Shown in pieces: positions 8,794-17,292 of a DNA stretch of 64,000 nucleotides. Positions within the stretch are counted from its first letter, which is position 1, and each line of letters begins with the position of its first letter. The notes beneath the pieces are model-generated. The model was not told the origin of the DNA. It searched no databases and was given only the letters and a program-made list of their open reading frames with translations. The stretch covers positions 307,397-371,396 of the forward strand of contig CAMQVH010000001.1 of NCBI GenBank assembly GCA_947038155.1, read 5' to 3'. The translations under genes were made by a program, and so were the position numbers. Source of the DNA: an uncultured Bacteroides sp. Lineage in GTDB: Bacteria > Bacteroidota > Bacteroidia > Bacteroidales > Bacteroidaceae.

Positions 8794-9714
8794 TTATTTC
8801 TTCAGGAACAACTTCTTAAACTCTCCCGGATAAGGTGTTTCAAACTCCATTAAATCTCCCGTCACCGGATGATAGAAACAAAGTTTGAAGGCGTGGAGTG
8901 CCAGTCTTCCGATCGGGTTAAGCGATTCTTCGCCTCCATATCTTCCGTCACCTATAATAGGATGTCCTAAATCCTGCATATGTACACGGATCTGATTCTT
9001 ACGTCCTGTTTCCAGATCAAGTTCTAACAGTGAATAACCGTTAGCACGTTTGATTGTCTTGTAGTGTGTGATGGATTTTGAACCACCATCATCGTAATCG
9101 CTGGAACTTACATAAAGAGTTTTATCCGTCAGCCAGGAAACCACAGTGTCATAGTCCTTCTCCATTGTTCCCTCAACAACAGCTACATAACGGCGGTCAG
9201 TCACTATTTCATGCCAGTTGTCACGTAATGTCCGTTGTGTTTTCTCGTCTTTTGCGAACATCATTAATCCTGATGTATCCCTGTCCAGACGATGTACGAT
9301 AAACACACGGTGCTGTCTGCCCGAACGCTGTACATATTCATTCAGAATCGTATAAGCGGTGCGCTCTTTTTGTCGCTCGGTATTGACAGATAAGAGTCCT
9401 TGCATTTTTTCCACTACAATGATATAAGCGTCCTCATATACAATTTTCAGCAGTCTGTTATGAAATTCCTTCTTTCCTTTTTCCTTGCTGATTTGTACTT
9501 TCATTCCGGGTTGCAGCGGGAAGTTGAACTGAGTGGTGATTACGTTATCTACCAATACCACCCGTTTGCTCAGTAATGACTTCAGTTTCGTACGGCTTGC
9601 GTCCGGCATTTTAGCAGCCAGAAACTCCATTAGTTCCATGGGCTCTTTGACTGCATAGTTCGTATATTGGGCACGTGCTTTTTCTGCAGGAGTTCTTCTC
9701 GGTCTTTTTTCCAT
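8794..9714 (-). CDS. RluA-family RNA pseudouridine synthase
   Basis: This enzyme converts specific uridines in RNA to pseudouridine. The catalytic motif is HRLDRDTSGLMMF, with the second Asp as nucleophile, followed by GRKNQIRVHM and GHPIIGDGRYGG, all standard RluA-family signatures. An S4-like segment (LKSLLSKRVVLVDNV) precedes the catalytic domain. I start at the ATG at 9714 (MEKRPRRTP, 306 residues); an in-frame TTG at 9741 would add nine residues that look like intergenic sequence. It follows the RumA-type methyltransferase gene on the same strand after 35 bases. The exact RNA target is not decidable here. Confidence 0.92.
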   Translation of the reverse strand: MEKRPRRTPAEKARAQYTNYAVKEPMELMEFLAAKMPDASRTKLKSLLSKRVVLVDNVITTQFNFPLQPGMKVQISKEKGKKEFHNRLLKIVYEDAYIIVVEKMQGLLSVNTERQKERTAYTILNEYVQRSGRQHRVFIVHRLDRDTSGLMMFAKDEKTQRTLRDNWHEIVTDRRYVAVVEGTMEKDYDTVVSWLTDKTLYVSSSDYDDGGSKSITHYKTIKRANGYSLLELDLETGRKNQIRVHMQDLGHPIIGDGRYGGEESLNPIGRLALHAFKLCFYHPVTGDLMEFETPYPGEFKKLFLKK

Positions 9715-9749
9715 TTCTTTTTTCTTTTGCGAACAATTCAACTAACGTA

Positions 9750-11168
9750 TTATCGAAGCTCCAGCAACACTACATTTTCCACATGATGCGTATGCGGGAA
9801 CATATCTACAGGTTGCACAGCTTTCACTTTATATTTCCCGTCCAGCAGTTGTAAGTCGCGTGCCTGCGTAGCCGGGTTGCAGCTTACATACACAATCCGC
9901 TTCGGTTCGGCAAACAGAATAACATCAACCACATCCTGATGCATACCTGCACGTGGGGGGTCGGTGATAATCACATCCGGACGTCCATGCTGATTGATAA
10001 ATTCCTGAGTCAGCATATCTTTCATATCTCCGGCATAGAACAAGGCATTCTTAATCTCATTAATCTCGGCATTTACCTTTGCGTCTTCGATAGCTTCCGG
10101 TACATACTCGATACCAATCACCTGACGAGCCTGGCGGGATACAAAATTGGCAATGGTTCCCGTTCCGGTATATAAGTCGTATACCAGTTCCTTTCCGGTC
10201 AGCCCGGCAAATTCGCGGGCTATCTTATATAAATTGTATGCCTGTTCGGAGTTAGTCTGATAGAATGATTTCGGACCGACTTTGAAACGCAGTCCTTCCA
10301 TTTCTTCAAACATATGGTCTTTTCCCTTGAATACATGTACATCCAGATCATTGATCGTATCGTTGCACTTATTATTAATAATGTATAGGAGAGAAGTGAT
10401 TTCGGGGAATGAATCGGCAATGAACTGCAGCAGTTGCTTGAATAGTTCCATTTCATGGTCTTCCGTAATCTTGCAGATGACAATGACCATCAGCTCTCCT
10501 GTTGACGAAGTGCGGATAATCATATTCCGCAGCATCCCTTCTTGAGTACGCAGATTGATGAAGGAGTAATCATGTTCGTAAGCATAATCGCGTACAGCAT
10601 TACGAATACGATTGGAGATGTCGTCCTGTAACCAGCATTTTTCAATAGCCAGCACTTTGTCGAAAGCTCCGGGAATATGGAAACCTACAGCATTCATCTG
10701 ATCATACTTCACATCCTGCCGAACTTCATCGTTCGTGAGCCAGCGTTTGTTCGAAAAAGTGAACTCCAGTTTATTCCGGTAGAACTCTGTTTTGGCAGAA
10801 CCCAGAATCGGTGAGATTTCCGGAAGTTCAATCTTTCCGATGCGTCTCAGATTGTCTTCTACTTGTTTCTGCTTATACCTGATTTGTTCCGAATAGGGGA
10901 GCACCTGCCATTTACAACCGCCGCATACGCCGTAGTGTTGGCAGAAAGGAACGGCACGTACGGGCGACAGCTCGTGGAATTTCACAGCTTCGGCTTCGGC
11001 GTATTTGTTCTTTTTGCGCTTGATCTGCAGGTCTACAACATCACCTGGCACTACATAAGGAACAAAAATCACCAGGTCGTTTACTTTTGCGATGGCTTTT
11101 CCTTCGGCAGCCACATCCGTTATTGTTACCTTCTCCAGCAGGGGAAGTTCTTTTCTCTTTCTTGCCAC
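9750..11168 (-). CDS. rlmD: 23S rRNA (uracil-C5)-methyltransferase, RlmD/RumA type
   Basis: This is a SAM-dependent methyltransferase that makes m5U in RNA. The 472-residue protein has an N-terminal TRAM-like segment (about 5-65). Four Fe-S ligands are visible: Cys in CQHYGVCGGC and a further Cys in IEKCWLQD. Then come the SAM-binding DLYTGTGTIANF and the catalytic VSCNPATQARDL. The start codon is GTG at 11168; the frame is closed upstream by a TAG and there is no ATG. Bacteroides species often carry more than one TrmA/RlmD paralogue, so the exact uridine (U1939 or another) is not certain. Confidence 0.88.
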   Translation of the reverse strand: MARKRKELPLLEKVTITDVAAEGKAIAKVNDLVIFVPYVVPGDVVDLQIKRKKNKYAEAEAVKFHELSPVRAVPFCQHYGVCGGCKWQVLPYSEQIRYKQKQVEDNLRRIGKIELPEISPILGSAKTEFYRNKLEFTFSNKRWLTNDEVRQDVKYDQMNAVGFHIPGAFDKVLAIEKCWLQDDISNRIRNAVRDYAYEHDYSFINLRTQEGMLRNMIIRTSSTGELMVIVICKITEDHEMELFKQLLQFIADSFPEITSLLYIINNKCNDTINDLDVHVFKGKDHMFEEMEGLRFKVGPKSFYQTNSEQAYNLYKIAREFAGLTGKELVYDLYTGTGTIANFVSRQARQVIGIEYVPEAIEDAKVNAEINEIKNALFYAGDMKDMLTQEFINQHGRPDVIITDPPRAGMHQDVVDVILFAEPKRIVYVSCNPATQARDLQLLDGKYKVKAVQPVDMFPHTHHVENVVLLELR

Positions 11169-11295
11169 TTTTACACCAATCTAATAATTATGATGCAAAA
11201 GTAGGTATTTTTTTTGGAAAACTTTCGTGTCTATGAAAATATTCCAGATTGTAATGTCGAAATTGCATTTTAATAGAAAGTTTTTTCTCAAAAAG

Positions 11296-11326
11296 TTTTC
11301 TGGTTTGCGAAATATACTTAGATTTG
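11296..11326 (+). promoter_or_regulatory. Likely ppdK promoter
   Basis: The -7 element TAGATTTG at 11319-11326 matches the Bacteroides consensus TAnnTTTG. Nineteen bases upstream is TTTT at 11296-11299, a partial match to the -33 TTTG. The ATG of ppdK is 41 bases downstream. Confidence 0.45.
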
Positions 11327-11367
11327 CGAACAGAAAAAAATCATAATGTAACTTTAAACACAATATT

Positions 11368-14088
11368 ATGGATAAAAAAAGAGTTTATACCTTTGGAAAT
11401 GGTCAGGCAGAAGGAAAGGCCGACATGAAGAATTTGTTAGGTGGTAAAGGTGCCAATCTTGCCGAGATGAATTTAATTGGAATTCCCGTTCCTCCCGGAT
11501 TCACAATAACTACAGAAGTTTGCACGGAGTATAATACGTTGGGACGTGATAAAGTGGTTGAGTTGCTGAAAGATGAAGTAGTAAAGGCCATTGCCCGTGT
11601 AGAAGAATTGATGAAATCTAAATTCGGTGATATCGAAAATCCATTGTTGGTTTCTGTACGTTCAGGTGCCCGTGCGTCTATGCCGGGTATGATGGATACT
11701 ATTCTGAACCTGGGTCTGAATGACGAGGTGGTGGAAGGTATCATCCGCAAGACTGGTAATGCCCGTTTTGCATGGGACTCTTATCGTCGTTTTGTACAGA
11801 TGTACGGTGACGTTGTTCTGGGCATGAAGCCGACGAACAAGGAAGATATCGATCCGTTCGAAGCAATTATTGAAGAAGTAAAAGAATCAAAAGGAGTAAA
11901 GCTTGATAACGAACTGGAAGTAGCAGACCTGCAAGAACTTGTGAAGAAGTTCAAGGCCGCTGTGAAAGAACAGACCGGAAAAGATTTCCCGACTTGTGCT
12001 TACGAACAACTTTGGGGAGCTATCTGTGCCGTATTTGATTCATGGATGAACGAACGTGCTATCCTTTATCGTAAGATGGAAGGTATACCCGATGAATGGG
12101 GAACAGCTGTAAACGTACAGGCTATGGTATTCGGTAATATGGGTGACACTTCTGCAACAGGAGTTTGCTTCTCTCGTGATGCCGGTACAGGTGAAGACCT
12201 TTTCAACGGTGAATACCTGATCAACGCACAAGGTGAAGATGTGGTAGCCGGTATCCGTACTCCACAACAGATTACGAAGGTTGGTTCTCAGCGCTGGGCT
12301 GTACTGGCAGGTGTAACTGAAGATATTCGTGCTGCAAAATTCCCTTCAATGGAAGAAGCTATGCCGGAAATCTATAAGGAACTGGATGCATTGCAGACTA
12401 AATTGGAGAACCACTATAAAGATATGCAAGACATGGAATTCACCGTGCAGGAAGGTAAGTTATGGTTCCTGCAGACTCGTAACGGTAAACGTACCGGTGC
12501 GGCTATGGTGAAAATCGCAATGGACTTGCTCCGTCAGGGCATGATTGATGAAAAGACTGCTTTGATGCGTGTAGAACCTAACAAACTGGATGAACTTCTT
12601 CACCCGGTATTCGATAAATCCGCTTTGAAACAGGCGAAAGTGCTGACTCGCGGTCTTCCGGCTTCTCCGGGTGCTGCAACCGGTCAGATTGTATTCTTCG
12701 CTGATGATGCCGCCGAATGGCATGCTGCCGGAAAGAAAGTGGTAATGGTACGTATCGAGACTTCTCCGGAAGACTTGGCCGGTATGGCAGTTGCCGAGGG
12801 TATCCTGACTGCTCGTGGTGGTATGACTTCTCATGCTGCTGTGGTAGCTCGTGGTATGGGTAAATGTTGTGTATCCGGTGCAGGAGCATTGAACATCGAC
12901 TATAAGACTCGTACAGTAGAAATTGACGGCATTGTTTTGAAAGAAGGCGATTATATTTCTTTGAACGGTAGTACAGGCGAAGTATATAATGGTAAGGTAG
13001 AAACTCAAGCTGCCGAACTTTCCGGAGACTTTGCCGATTTGATGAAACTCTCGGATAAATATACCCGTCTGCAAGTACGTACCAATGCGGATACTCCGCA
13101 CGATGCGGAAGTAGCACGTAACTTTGGTGCAGTAGGTATCGGTCTTTGCCGTACGGAACATATGTTCTTCGAAGGTGAAAAGATCAAGGCAATGCGCGAA
13201 ATGATTCTGGCAGAAAATGCAGAAGGACGTCGTAAAGCACTCGCAAAGATTCTTCCGTATCAGCAAGCCGACTTTAAGGGCATCTTTAAAGCAATGGCCG
13301 GTTGTCCGGTGACTGTTCGTCTGCTCGATCCTCCTTTGCATGAGTTTGTTCCTCATGATACGAAGGGACAGCAGGAAATGGCTGATACGATGGGTGTAAG
13401 CCTGCAATATATCCAGCAACGTGTAGAATCGCTGTGTGAACACAATCCGATGTTGGGTCACCGCGGTTGCCGTCTGGGAAATACATATCCTGAAATCACT
13501 CAGATGCAGACACGCGCTATCTTGGGTGCTGCTCTTGAACTGAAGAAAGAAGGAGTAGAGACTCATCCTGAAATCATGGTTCCGTTGACCGGTATTTTAT
13601 ATGAATTCAAGGAACAAGAGAAGGTGATTCGTGAAGAGGCTGCCAAGTTGTTTGAAGAAGTGGGCGACAGCATTGATTTCAAAGTAGGTACTATGATTGA
13701 AATTCCTCGTGCAGCTCTGACTGCTGACCGTATTGCTTCATCTGCTGAATTCTTCTCATTCGGAACGAATGACTTGACTCAGATGACCTTCGGATATTCT
13801 CGTGACGATATCGCTTCTTTCCTTCCGGTTTATCTGGAAAAGAAGATTTTGAAAGTAGACCCGTTCCAGGTGCTCGATCAGAATGGTGTAGGTCAGTTGG
13901 TACGTATGGCTACAGAAAAGGGCCGTGCTATCCGTCCGGATTTGAAATGCGGTATCTGTGGCGAACATGGTGGTGAACCGTCTTCAGTGAAGTTCTGCCA
14001 TAGAGTAGGTTTGAATTACGTTAGTTGCTCTCCGTTCCGGGTGCCTATCGCAAGATTAGCAGCGGCGCAGGCAGCAATTGAAGGATAG
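11368..14088 (+). CDS. ppdK: Pyruvate, phosphate dikinase
   Basis: This enzyme interconverts pyruvate + ATP + Pi and PEP + AMP + PPi, a key PEP/pyruvate node in Bacteroides central metabolism. The 906-residue length is typical. The N-terminal ATP-grasp region has GGKGANLAEM and SVRSGARASMPGMMDT. The phosphohistidine domain has GGMTSHAAVVARGMG with the swivelling His near residue 489. The C-terminal PEP-binding TIM barrel has GTNDLTQMTFGYSRDD and CGICGEHGGEP. The frame is intact and codon use is GC-richer than in the accessory islet. The gene stands alone, with its own promoter and terminator. Confidence 0.98.
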   Translation: MDKKRVYTFGNGQAEGKADMKNLLGGKGANLAEMNLIGIPVPPGFTITTEVCTEYNTLGRDKVVELLKDEVVKAIARVEELMKSKFGDIENPLLVSVRSGARASMPGMMDTILNLGLNDEVVEGIIRKTGNARFAWDSYRRFVQMYGDVVLGMKPTNKEDIDPFEAIIEEVKESKGVKLDNELEVADLQELVKKFKAAVKEQTGKDFPTCAYEQLWGAICAVFDSWMNERAILYRKMEGIPDEWGTAVNVQAMVFGNMGDTSATGVCFSRDAGTGEDLFNGEYLINAQGEDVVAGIRTPQQITKVGSQRWAVLAGVTEDIRAAKFPSMEEAMPEIYKELDALQTKLENHYKDMQDMEFTVQEGKLWFLQTRNGKRTGAAMVKIAMDLLRQGMIDEKTALMRVEPNKLDELLHPVFDKSALKQAKVLTRGLPASPGAATGQIVFFADDAAEWHAAGKKVVMVRIETSPEDLAGMAVAEGILTARGGMTSHAAVVARGMGKCCVSGAGALNIDYKTRTVEIDGIVLKEGDYISLNGSTGEVYNGKVETQAAELSGDFADLMKLSDKYTRLQVRTNADTPHDAEVARNFGAVGIGLCRTEHMFFEGEKIKAMREMILAENAEGRRKALAKILPYQQADFKGIFKAMAGCPVTVRLLDPPLHEFVPHDTKGQQEMADTMGVSLQYIQQRVESLCEHNPMLGHRGCRLGNTYPEITQMQTRAILGAALELKKEGVETHPEIMVPLTGILYEFKEQEKVIREEAAKLFEEVGDSIDFKVGTMIEIPRAALTADRIASSAEFFSFGTNDLTQMTFGYSRDDIASFLPVYLEKKILKVDPFQVLDQNGVGQLVRMATEKGRAIRPDLKCGICGEHGGEPSSVKFCHRVGLNYVSCSPFRVPIARLAAAQAAIEG

Positions 14089-14127
14089 AAAGATAAACTG
14101 GTTAGAAAGTTAACTTTCTGATAATTG

Positions 14128-14168
14128 GGCTGTAATCGTCTCGTGAGAGAATGATTACAGCCTTTTTT
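14128..14168 (+). terminator. ppdK terminator
   Basis: The perfect 10-base arms GGCTGTAATC (14128-14137) and GATTACAGCC (14153-14162) are followed by TTTTTT, 40 bases after the ppdK stop. Confidence 0.88.
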
Positions 14169-14265
14169 GTTGGATGATGTTATTTTTAATTGTATTTGTT
14201 CAGCTCTGATAATCAGCCATTAATAATGATTTGTTTGGTGATTATTATAAAAAACTAACTAAATA

Positions 14266-14297
14266 TTTGTTTAAGATGAAGAAGTAGCTTAATTTTG
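14266..14297 (+). promoter_or_regulatory. Bacteroides-type promoter for the 14347 gene
   Basis: TTTG at 14266-14269, a 20-base spacer, and TAATTTTG at 14290-14297 match the Bacteroides primary sigma consensus. The expected start site is about 7 bases downstream, leaving a 5' UTR of about 40 bases before the ATG at 14347. Confidence 0.7.
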
Positions 14298-14346
14298 CCC
14301 CCGAAAACAAAACATGTTTTTATTTTATAACTTAAAAAGAAAGAAG

Positions 14347-14862
14347 ATGAAAAAGGGTTTATTATTGGTAGTTGTAATGTTAGCAACTATCGCTGTAAAA
14401 GCACAAGACATTTACGTAGGCGGGTCTTTGAACGTATGGCGTAACAGCACAGGCAACACTACCTCTTTTAAAGTTGCTCCGGAAATCGGCTACAATTTTA
14501 ATGAAACATGGGCATTGGGTGCTGAACTGAACTATTCACACGAATATGTGAAACAAGTGACTGCAAATACAGTTACTGTTGCTCCGTACATCCGTTGGTC
14601 TTACTATCAGAATGATGCTGTACGTCTGTTCCTGGACGGAACTGCTGCTATTGGTTTCGTGAAAATCAAAGATGGTGATACCACTAAAGCAGGTCAGATC
14701 GGTTTGAGACCGGGTATCGCTGTTAAATTGAACGATCATTTCTTTTTTATCGCTAAGTATGGTTTCTTGGGATATCGTAAGAATGTGAACACTTCCGGAG
14801 ATTCTTTCGGTCTGATGTTGACTAGCGAAGATTTGTCTATTGGTTTCCACTACAATTTCTAA
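14347..14862 (+). CDS. Small outer-membrane beta-barrel protein
   Basis: The 171-residue protein has a Sec signal peptide (MKKGLLLVVVMLATIAVKAQ, cut after AQ-type end). An OmpX/OmpA-like eight-stranded barrel pattern follows: alternating residues, aromatic girdles, and a terminal Phe in the last strand (DLSIGFHYNF). I start at the ATG at 14347. An upstream in-frame ATG at 14314 would add 11 residues before the signal peptide and lies almost at the predicted transcription start. It is a single gene with its own promoter and terminator. The role is probably structural or protective in the outer membrane. Confidence 0.85.
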   Translation: MKKGLLLVVVMLATIAVKAQDIYVGGSLNVWRNSTGNTTSFKVAPEIGYNFNETWALGAELNYSHEYVKQVTANTVTVAPYIRWSYYQNDAVRLFLDGTAAIGFVKIKDGDTTKAGQIGLRPGIAVKLNDHFFFIAKYGFLGYRKNVNTSGDSFGLMLTSEDLSIGFHYNF

Positions 14863-14888
14863 TCGAGTAGTAGATAATAAAAAAATAG

Positions 14889-14926
14889 GAAAGGGGATTC
14901 TCTAAAATAGGGAATTCCCTTTCTTT
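14889..14926 (+). terminator. Terminator after the 14347 barrel gene
   Basis: GAAAGGGGATTC (14889-14900) pairs with GAATTCCCTTTC (14912-14923) with one mismatch, followed by a short T-rich stretch. Confidence 0.65.
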
Positions 14927-15055
14927 ATGTATTATCTCTATATTTTACACGTTTATTCACAGAAAGATTGCTTTCTTGATATTTTGGCATATATTTGTGA
15001 CGTAAAAACAAACGGGATGAAACAATCCTTAATACTTAATTAAAACTAGAAAATT

Positions 15056-15754
15056 ATGAAAAAGAGTGTTTTGTTTATTTTATTTGCGCTGGTATCGGTT
15101 GCAGGCTTCTCACAGATTACAGGTTGGAATGCTAAAGTAGGTATGAACGTTAGTAATTGGACAACTGATGGGGTAGATGCAAAAGTTGGTTTTAGAGTTG
15201 GAGTAGGAACGGAATATGCTTTTAATGATATGTGGTCATTGCAGCCTTCATTATTCTTTTCTACCAAAGGTGGAAAGGTGGATAGTGGTGAGATGCTGGG
15301 AGCAAGTGCCAAAGTCACAATGAATCAGATGTATCTGGAGTTACCTGTTATGGCTGCTGCCCGTTTTAATGTAGCCAACAATACGAATATCGTTATAACT
15401 GCCGGTCCTTATTTAGGTTACGGTGTAGGAGGTAAAACCAAAGCGACAATCAAATACGAGGGAGAAAAAGCTACGGCAAAGTTTAACACTTTTGGTAAGA
15501 TTGATAAAGTTACTATTGAAGCAGGAGGACAGAGCCATGACTTTTCTATTGGAGATATTATTGATCCGGATGAATATGATTTATCTGAAATGAAAGGCTT
15601 GCATCGTTTTGACTTTGGATTAGGAGTCGGTGTTGCTTTGGAATATCAAAAGTTTATTGTAGGACTTGACGGACAGTTCGGATTAACAAAACTAGATACT
15701 GATGCCGGAAAGAACTTGAATTTCGCAATCAGTGTAGGATACAAATTCTGGTAA
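15056..15754 (+). CDS. Outer-membrane beta-barrel protein (PorT-like)
   Basis: The 232-residue protein has a signal peptide (LFILFALVSVAGFSQ, cleavage near residue 20). A barrel with Gly/aromatic alternation follows, starting TGWNAKVGMNVSNW and ending SVGYKFW, a typical C-terminal beta-signal. This resembles the PorT/outer-membrane beta-barrel family widespread in Bacteroidetes. A -7-like box TATATTTG is at 14990-14997, about 58 bases before the start. A very strong terminator follows. Substrate or partner is not visible from sequence. Confidence 0.82.
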   Translation: MKKSVLFILFALVSVAGFSQITGWNAKVGMNVSNWTTDGVDAKVGFRVGVGTEYAFNDMWSLQPSLFFSTKGGKVDSGEMLGASAKVTMNQMYLELPVMAAARFNVANNTNIVITAGPYLGYGVGGKTKATIKYEGEKATAKFNTFGKIDKVTIEAGGQSHDFSIGDIIDPDEYDLSEMKGLHRFDFGLGVGVALEYQKFIVGLDGQFGLTKLDTDAGKNLNFAISVGYKFW

Positions 15755-15788
15755 AAGTATATAAACACAAGGGGGCGTATTAAAACTC

Positions 15789-15858
15789 CCCTTATAAATT
15801 AAAAATCACCCTCGCTACAGTTCAATCTGTAGCGAGGGTGATTTTTAATTTATAAGGG
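15789..15858. terminator. Bidirectional terminator with 32-bp perfect arms
   Basis: Positions 15789-15820 and 15827-15858 are perfect reverse complements with a 6-base loop (TTCAAT). The GC-rich tip (CACCCTCGCTACAG) is flanked by an A/T-rich base, so a T-rich tract follows the GC stem in both directions. It separates the converging barrel gene and the thiamine operon. Confidence 0.9.
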
Positions 15859-15925
15859 CTCTGATATACCCTTTTGCAGATGAACCATCGGGTATATAAG
15901 TACTGAAAGTACACCTATATTCCTC

Positions 15926-16534
15926 TTAGTCCGCTAATTTCTTTAACTTCTTGAAATGCTCGATCACAGCCAGATAATTCTGATCCAGACAGGCATCAAA
16001 TCGATTCCAAAGATCTCCCAATACAACAGCCCCTCCAAATCCGAAATCTTTTATTTCTAGTAGATTATCTTCATTAATACCTCCAAGTGCCATTACTTTT
16101 GAGTCAATGATCTTAGCTTTCTGTGCCTCACGAAGTTCTTCTGCCGTATAAGTAGAATAGTAATTAACCTTCGAAATACTATCGTAAATGGGACTCATGA
16201 AAACGTAATCATAGAAATGCTTTCTGTTCTTCACCTCTTCTACGGAATGGCAGGAACAACTGACGTGTCCGGCATAATCATGCGGTTCGCTCGGGTTGCG
16301 TGCATTCAGGTGAATACCCATCAGATTGAACTCTTCTTTCAGATAAAAATGTTCGTGTGTCACAATGCGGCGATGATATTTTTCCGGAATCAGCGTCAGT
16401 AATCGTTCGGAATACATGGCCGGTGTCTCAGGTTTTCTGAGATGTAGAATATCCAGTCCCTCCTCGAAAAGAGCGGTAATAATCTTATCTTCTTCAACGA
16501 AGAACGTGGGCGTGGTAACTACAATTAGTTTCAT
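15926..16534 (-). CDS. Thiamine phosphate synthase-like protein (TenI/ThiE fold)
   Basis: The 202-residue TIM-barrel protein is of the ThiE/TenI superfamily and is the last gene of the thi operon. It has LHLRKPE near the N-terminus, GIHLNARNP, HSVEEV, FMSPIYDSISK and the phosphate-site loop ALGGINEDN. It lacks the TTKK loop and the GxDxP-type loop that mark true ThiE in this window (21053-21682). A TenI-like role, for example in thiazole aromatisation, is therefore more likely than a second ThiE. It starts 61 bases after the thiF stop. Confidence 0.8.
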   Translation of the reverse strand: MKLIVVTTPTFFVEEDKIITALFEEGLDILHLRKPETPAMYSERLLTLIPEKYHRRIVTHEHFYLKEEFNLMGIHLNARNPSEPHDYAGHVSCSCHSVEEVKNRKHFYDYVFMSPIYDSISKVNYYSTYTAEELREAQKAKIIDSKVMALGGINEDNLLEIKDFGFGGAVVLGDLWNRFDACLDQNYLAVIEHFKKLKKLAD

Positions 16535-16595
16535 TTCCTTTGTAAAGTTGTAAAGTTTAGCAAAGTTACTAATTAACTATTTCAGAAACCAACGT

Positions 16596-17288
16596 TTATA
16601 GTGAAAATTTGTTAGATTGCAATGTGCGCAAGTCAATAGTCCATAGTTTACCCGATAATACTTCCCCAAAACCACAGATAATCTTCAGCACTTCCGTTGC
16701 TTCGATGCTTCCTGTTACCGCAGGAGTAATGCCCATTACACCTTTGGGGGGCGGAGGCATTCGCCTCATTTCTTCTTCATCCGGATATAAGTCCCGATAA
16801 CTTTTTTTCTCTTCTCCGTAATGGAAAACGGATACCTGACCTTCAAAGCCGCAGATGGCTCCATAGACATACACTTTCCCCATTTCCGCACAAATGTCGT
16901 TGATAAGATAGCGGGTAGAGAAGTTGTCGCAGCCATCTACTACTATATCATACTGACTGATAATTTCCTGTGCGTTTTCCTCCGTCAAACGGGTTGGATA
17001 AGTCCGGATAGTTATCTCGCTGTTAAGTGCGGAAAGTCGTTCGGCGGCACATATTGCCTTGGGTTTACCTAATTCTTTCTCCGAATAGAGCACTTGCCGT
17101 TGCAGATTACTGATGCTGACTACATCGTCGTCTACCAGTCCAATGCAGCCTACTCCTGCTCCGGTCAGATAGAGGGCTATGGGAGAGCCTAGCCCTCCCA
17201 CACCTACAATAAGAACCTTTGCTTGCTTCAGTTTCTGCTGACCGTCTTCTCCGATTTCGGGAAGGATCATTTGCCTGTCGTATCGCAT
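16596..17288 (-). CDS. thiF: ThiF/MoeB-family adenylyltransferase
   Basis: ThiF adenylates the C-terminal Gly-Gly of ThiS so that sulfur can be loaded for thiazole synthesis. The 230-residue protein starts MRYDRQMILPEIG, has the nucleotide-binding VGVGGLGSPIALY, the Asp of VDDDVVSISNLQRQ, and VDGCDNFSTRYLIND. The usual zinc-binding CxxC pairs of MoeB/ThiF are absent: the first site reads SYRDLYP rather than CYRCLFP, and no C-terminal CxxC is present. I start at the ATG at 17288; the frame extends upstream into thiH but without family residues. thiH ends 4 bases upstream. Confidence 0.9.
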   Translation of the reverse strand: MRYDRQMILPEIGEDGQQKLKQAKVLIVGVGGLGSPIALYLTGAGVGCIGLVDDDVVSISNLQRQVLYSEKELGKPKAICAAERLSALNSEITIRTYPTRLTEENAQEIISQYDIVVDGCDNFSTRYLINDICAEMGKVYVYGAICGFEGQVSVFHYGEEKKSYRDLYPDEEEMRRMPPPPKGVMGITPAVTGSIEATEVLKIICGFGEVLSGKLWTIDLRTLQSNKFSL

Positions 17289-17292
17289 TGTT

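Noticed and set aside
12460..13566. Long minus-strand open frame (368 codons) opposite ppdK
   Set aside because: It is a shadow of the strong ppdK gene: low-complexity His/Ser/Thr-rich composition, no family motif, no promoter.
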